Assembly: GCA_964425605.1 (NCBI GenBank)
Contig: CAYRNR010000004.1
Coordinates: forward strand, 77,857 to 141,856
Direction of reading: 5' to 3'
Length of the DNA stretch: 64,000 bases
Origin: CAYRNR01 sp964425605
Lineage (GTDB): Bacteria > Myxococcota_A > UBA796 > UBA9615 > CAYRNR01
The notes below the pieces were generated by a model. That model searched no databases. It had not been told where the DNA came from and worked only from the letters and a program-made list of their open reading frames with translations. Below, piece by piece: positions 63,976-64,000 of the stretch. Within the stretch, counting starts at the first letter, position 1; each line of letters starts with the position of its first letter. A program made the position numbers and the translations under genes.

Positions 63976-63980
63976 GTCTT
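63955..63980 (+). repeat. 26-nt RAYT-associated box, copy 5 (variant) at the troD 3' end
   Basis: Carries the core GGGGTCAAGTCTGGTCTTG, but AGTCTT replaces CATCTT at the end. It encodes the last residues and the TGA stop of the permease gene. Confidence 0.88.
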
Positions 63981-63983
63981 CTC

Positions 63984-64000
63984 GGCGCGATTCTCGCGCC
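63984..64000. repeat. Hairpin directly after 26-nt box copy 5
   Basis: GGCGCGA (63984-63990), loop TTC, TCGCGCC (63994-64000) form a perfect 7-bp stem, 3 bases after the box and ending at the window edge. Together with the hairpins beside other copies it suggests a box-plus-hairpin transposon end. Confidence 0.65.

Overview
The window is about 64 kb of very GC-rich, gene-dense bacterial DNA. Several traits point to an uncultured member of the Myxococcota or another former deltaproteobacterial lineage. Five surface proteins end in a MYXO-CTERM-like tail (a C-x-C motif, one hydrophobic helix, then arginines). Many lipoproteins carry long poly-Asp linkers. Four secreted proteins carry MopE-type Asp/Cys repeats and one carries two Myxococcus cysteine-rich repeats. 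No rRNA, tRNA, CRISPR array, prophage or plasmid backbone was seen. Housekeeping content is small (lspA, an RNase J-like nuclease, a Mn/Zn transporter).

Layout. 1-5010: a cut outer-membrane barrel gene, a long non-coding stretch, a minimal poly-Asp lipoprotein, a BlaI/M56-peptidase pair with a double operator, and a Sel1-repeat lipoprotein. 5009-6851: a REP-associated tyrosine transposase (RAYT) flanked by copies of a 26-nt box, then lspA. 6850-11586: secreted trypsin-like protease, beta-propeller protein, MYG1-like protein and an ASH-domain lipoprotein. 11656-14364: an MmeI-like single-chain restriction-modification enzyme. 14458-29939: very large MopE/LamG lipoproteins, small lipoproteins, a possible NlpC/P60-like protein, a subtilisin with a cyclase-family enzyme, and another multidomain lipoprotein. 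29944-31554: a solitary adenine methyltransferase. 31667-38980: a secreted protein, TetR beside an ICMT-CDF fusion, a membrane ferredoxin/HMA protein with a metal-motif lipoprotein, the RNase J-like protein and an anchored lipoprotein. 39070-40686: a putative caspase-fold effector with a peptidoglycan-binding-like N-terminus. 40693-49894: crotonase, a nucleoside hydrolase-FmdE fusion, a periplasmic HAD phosphatase, and large membrane/vWA and SGNH proteins. 49891-51732: a TetR-led operon of small Cys-rich proteins. 51816-57818: CehA-type PHP metallohydrolase, M23 peptidase and a poly-Asp beta-helix lipoprotein. 57815-63975: thiolase, a DtxR-family repressor and a divergent troABCD-type metal transport operon that ends inside another 26-nt box.

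How the parts work together. Most of the coding capacity makes an exported, calcium-binding-type or adhesive surface proteome: lipobox or signal peptide, Asp-rich linker, repeat domains, and sometimes a MYXO-CTERM anchor. Local control comes from regulators next to their targets with visible palindromes (BlaI, two TetR, DtxR/TroR). Genes are packed tightly. Several convergent neighbours share a CTAG stop, and 26-nt box copies sit at the 3' ends of three genes and supply stop bases or C-terminal residues.
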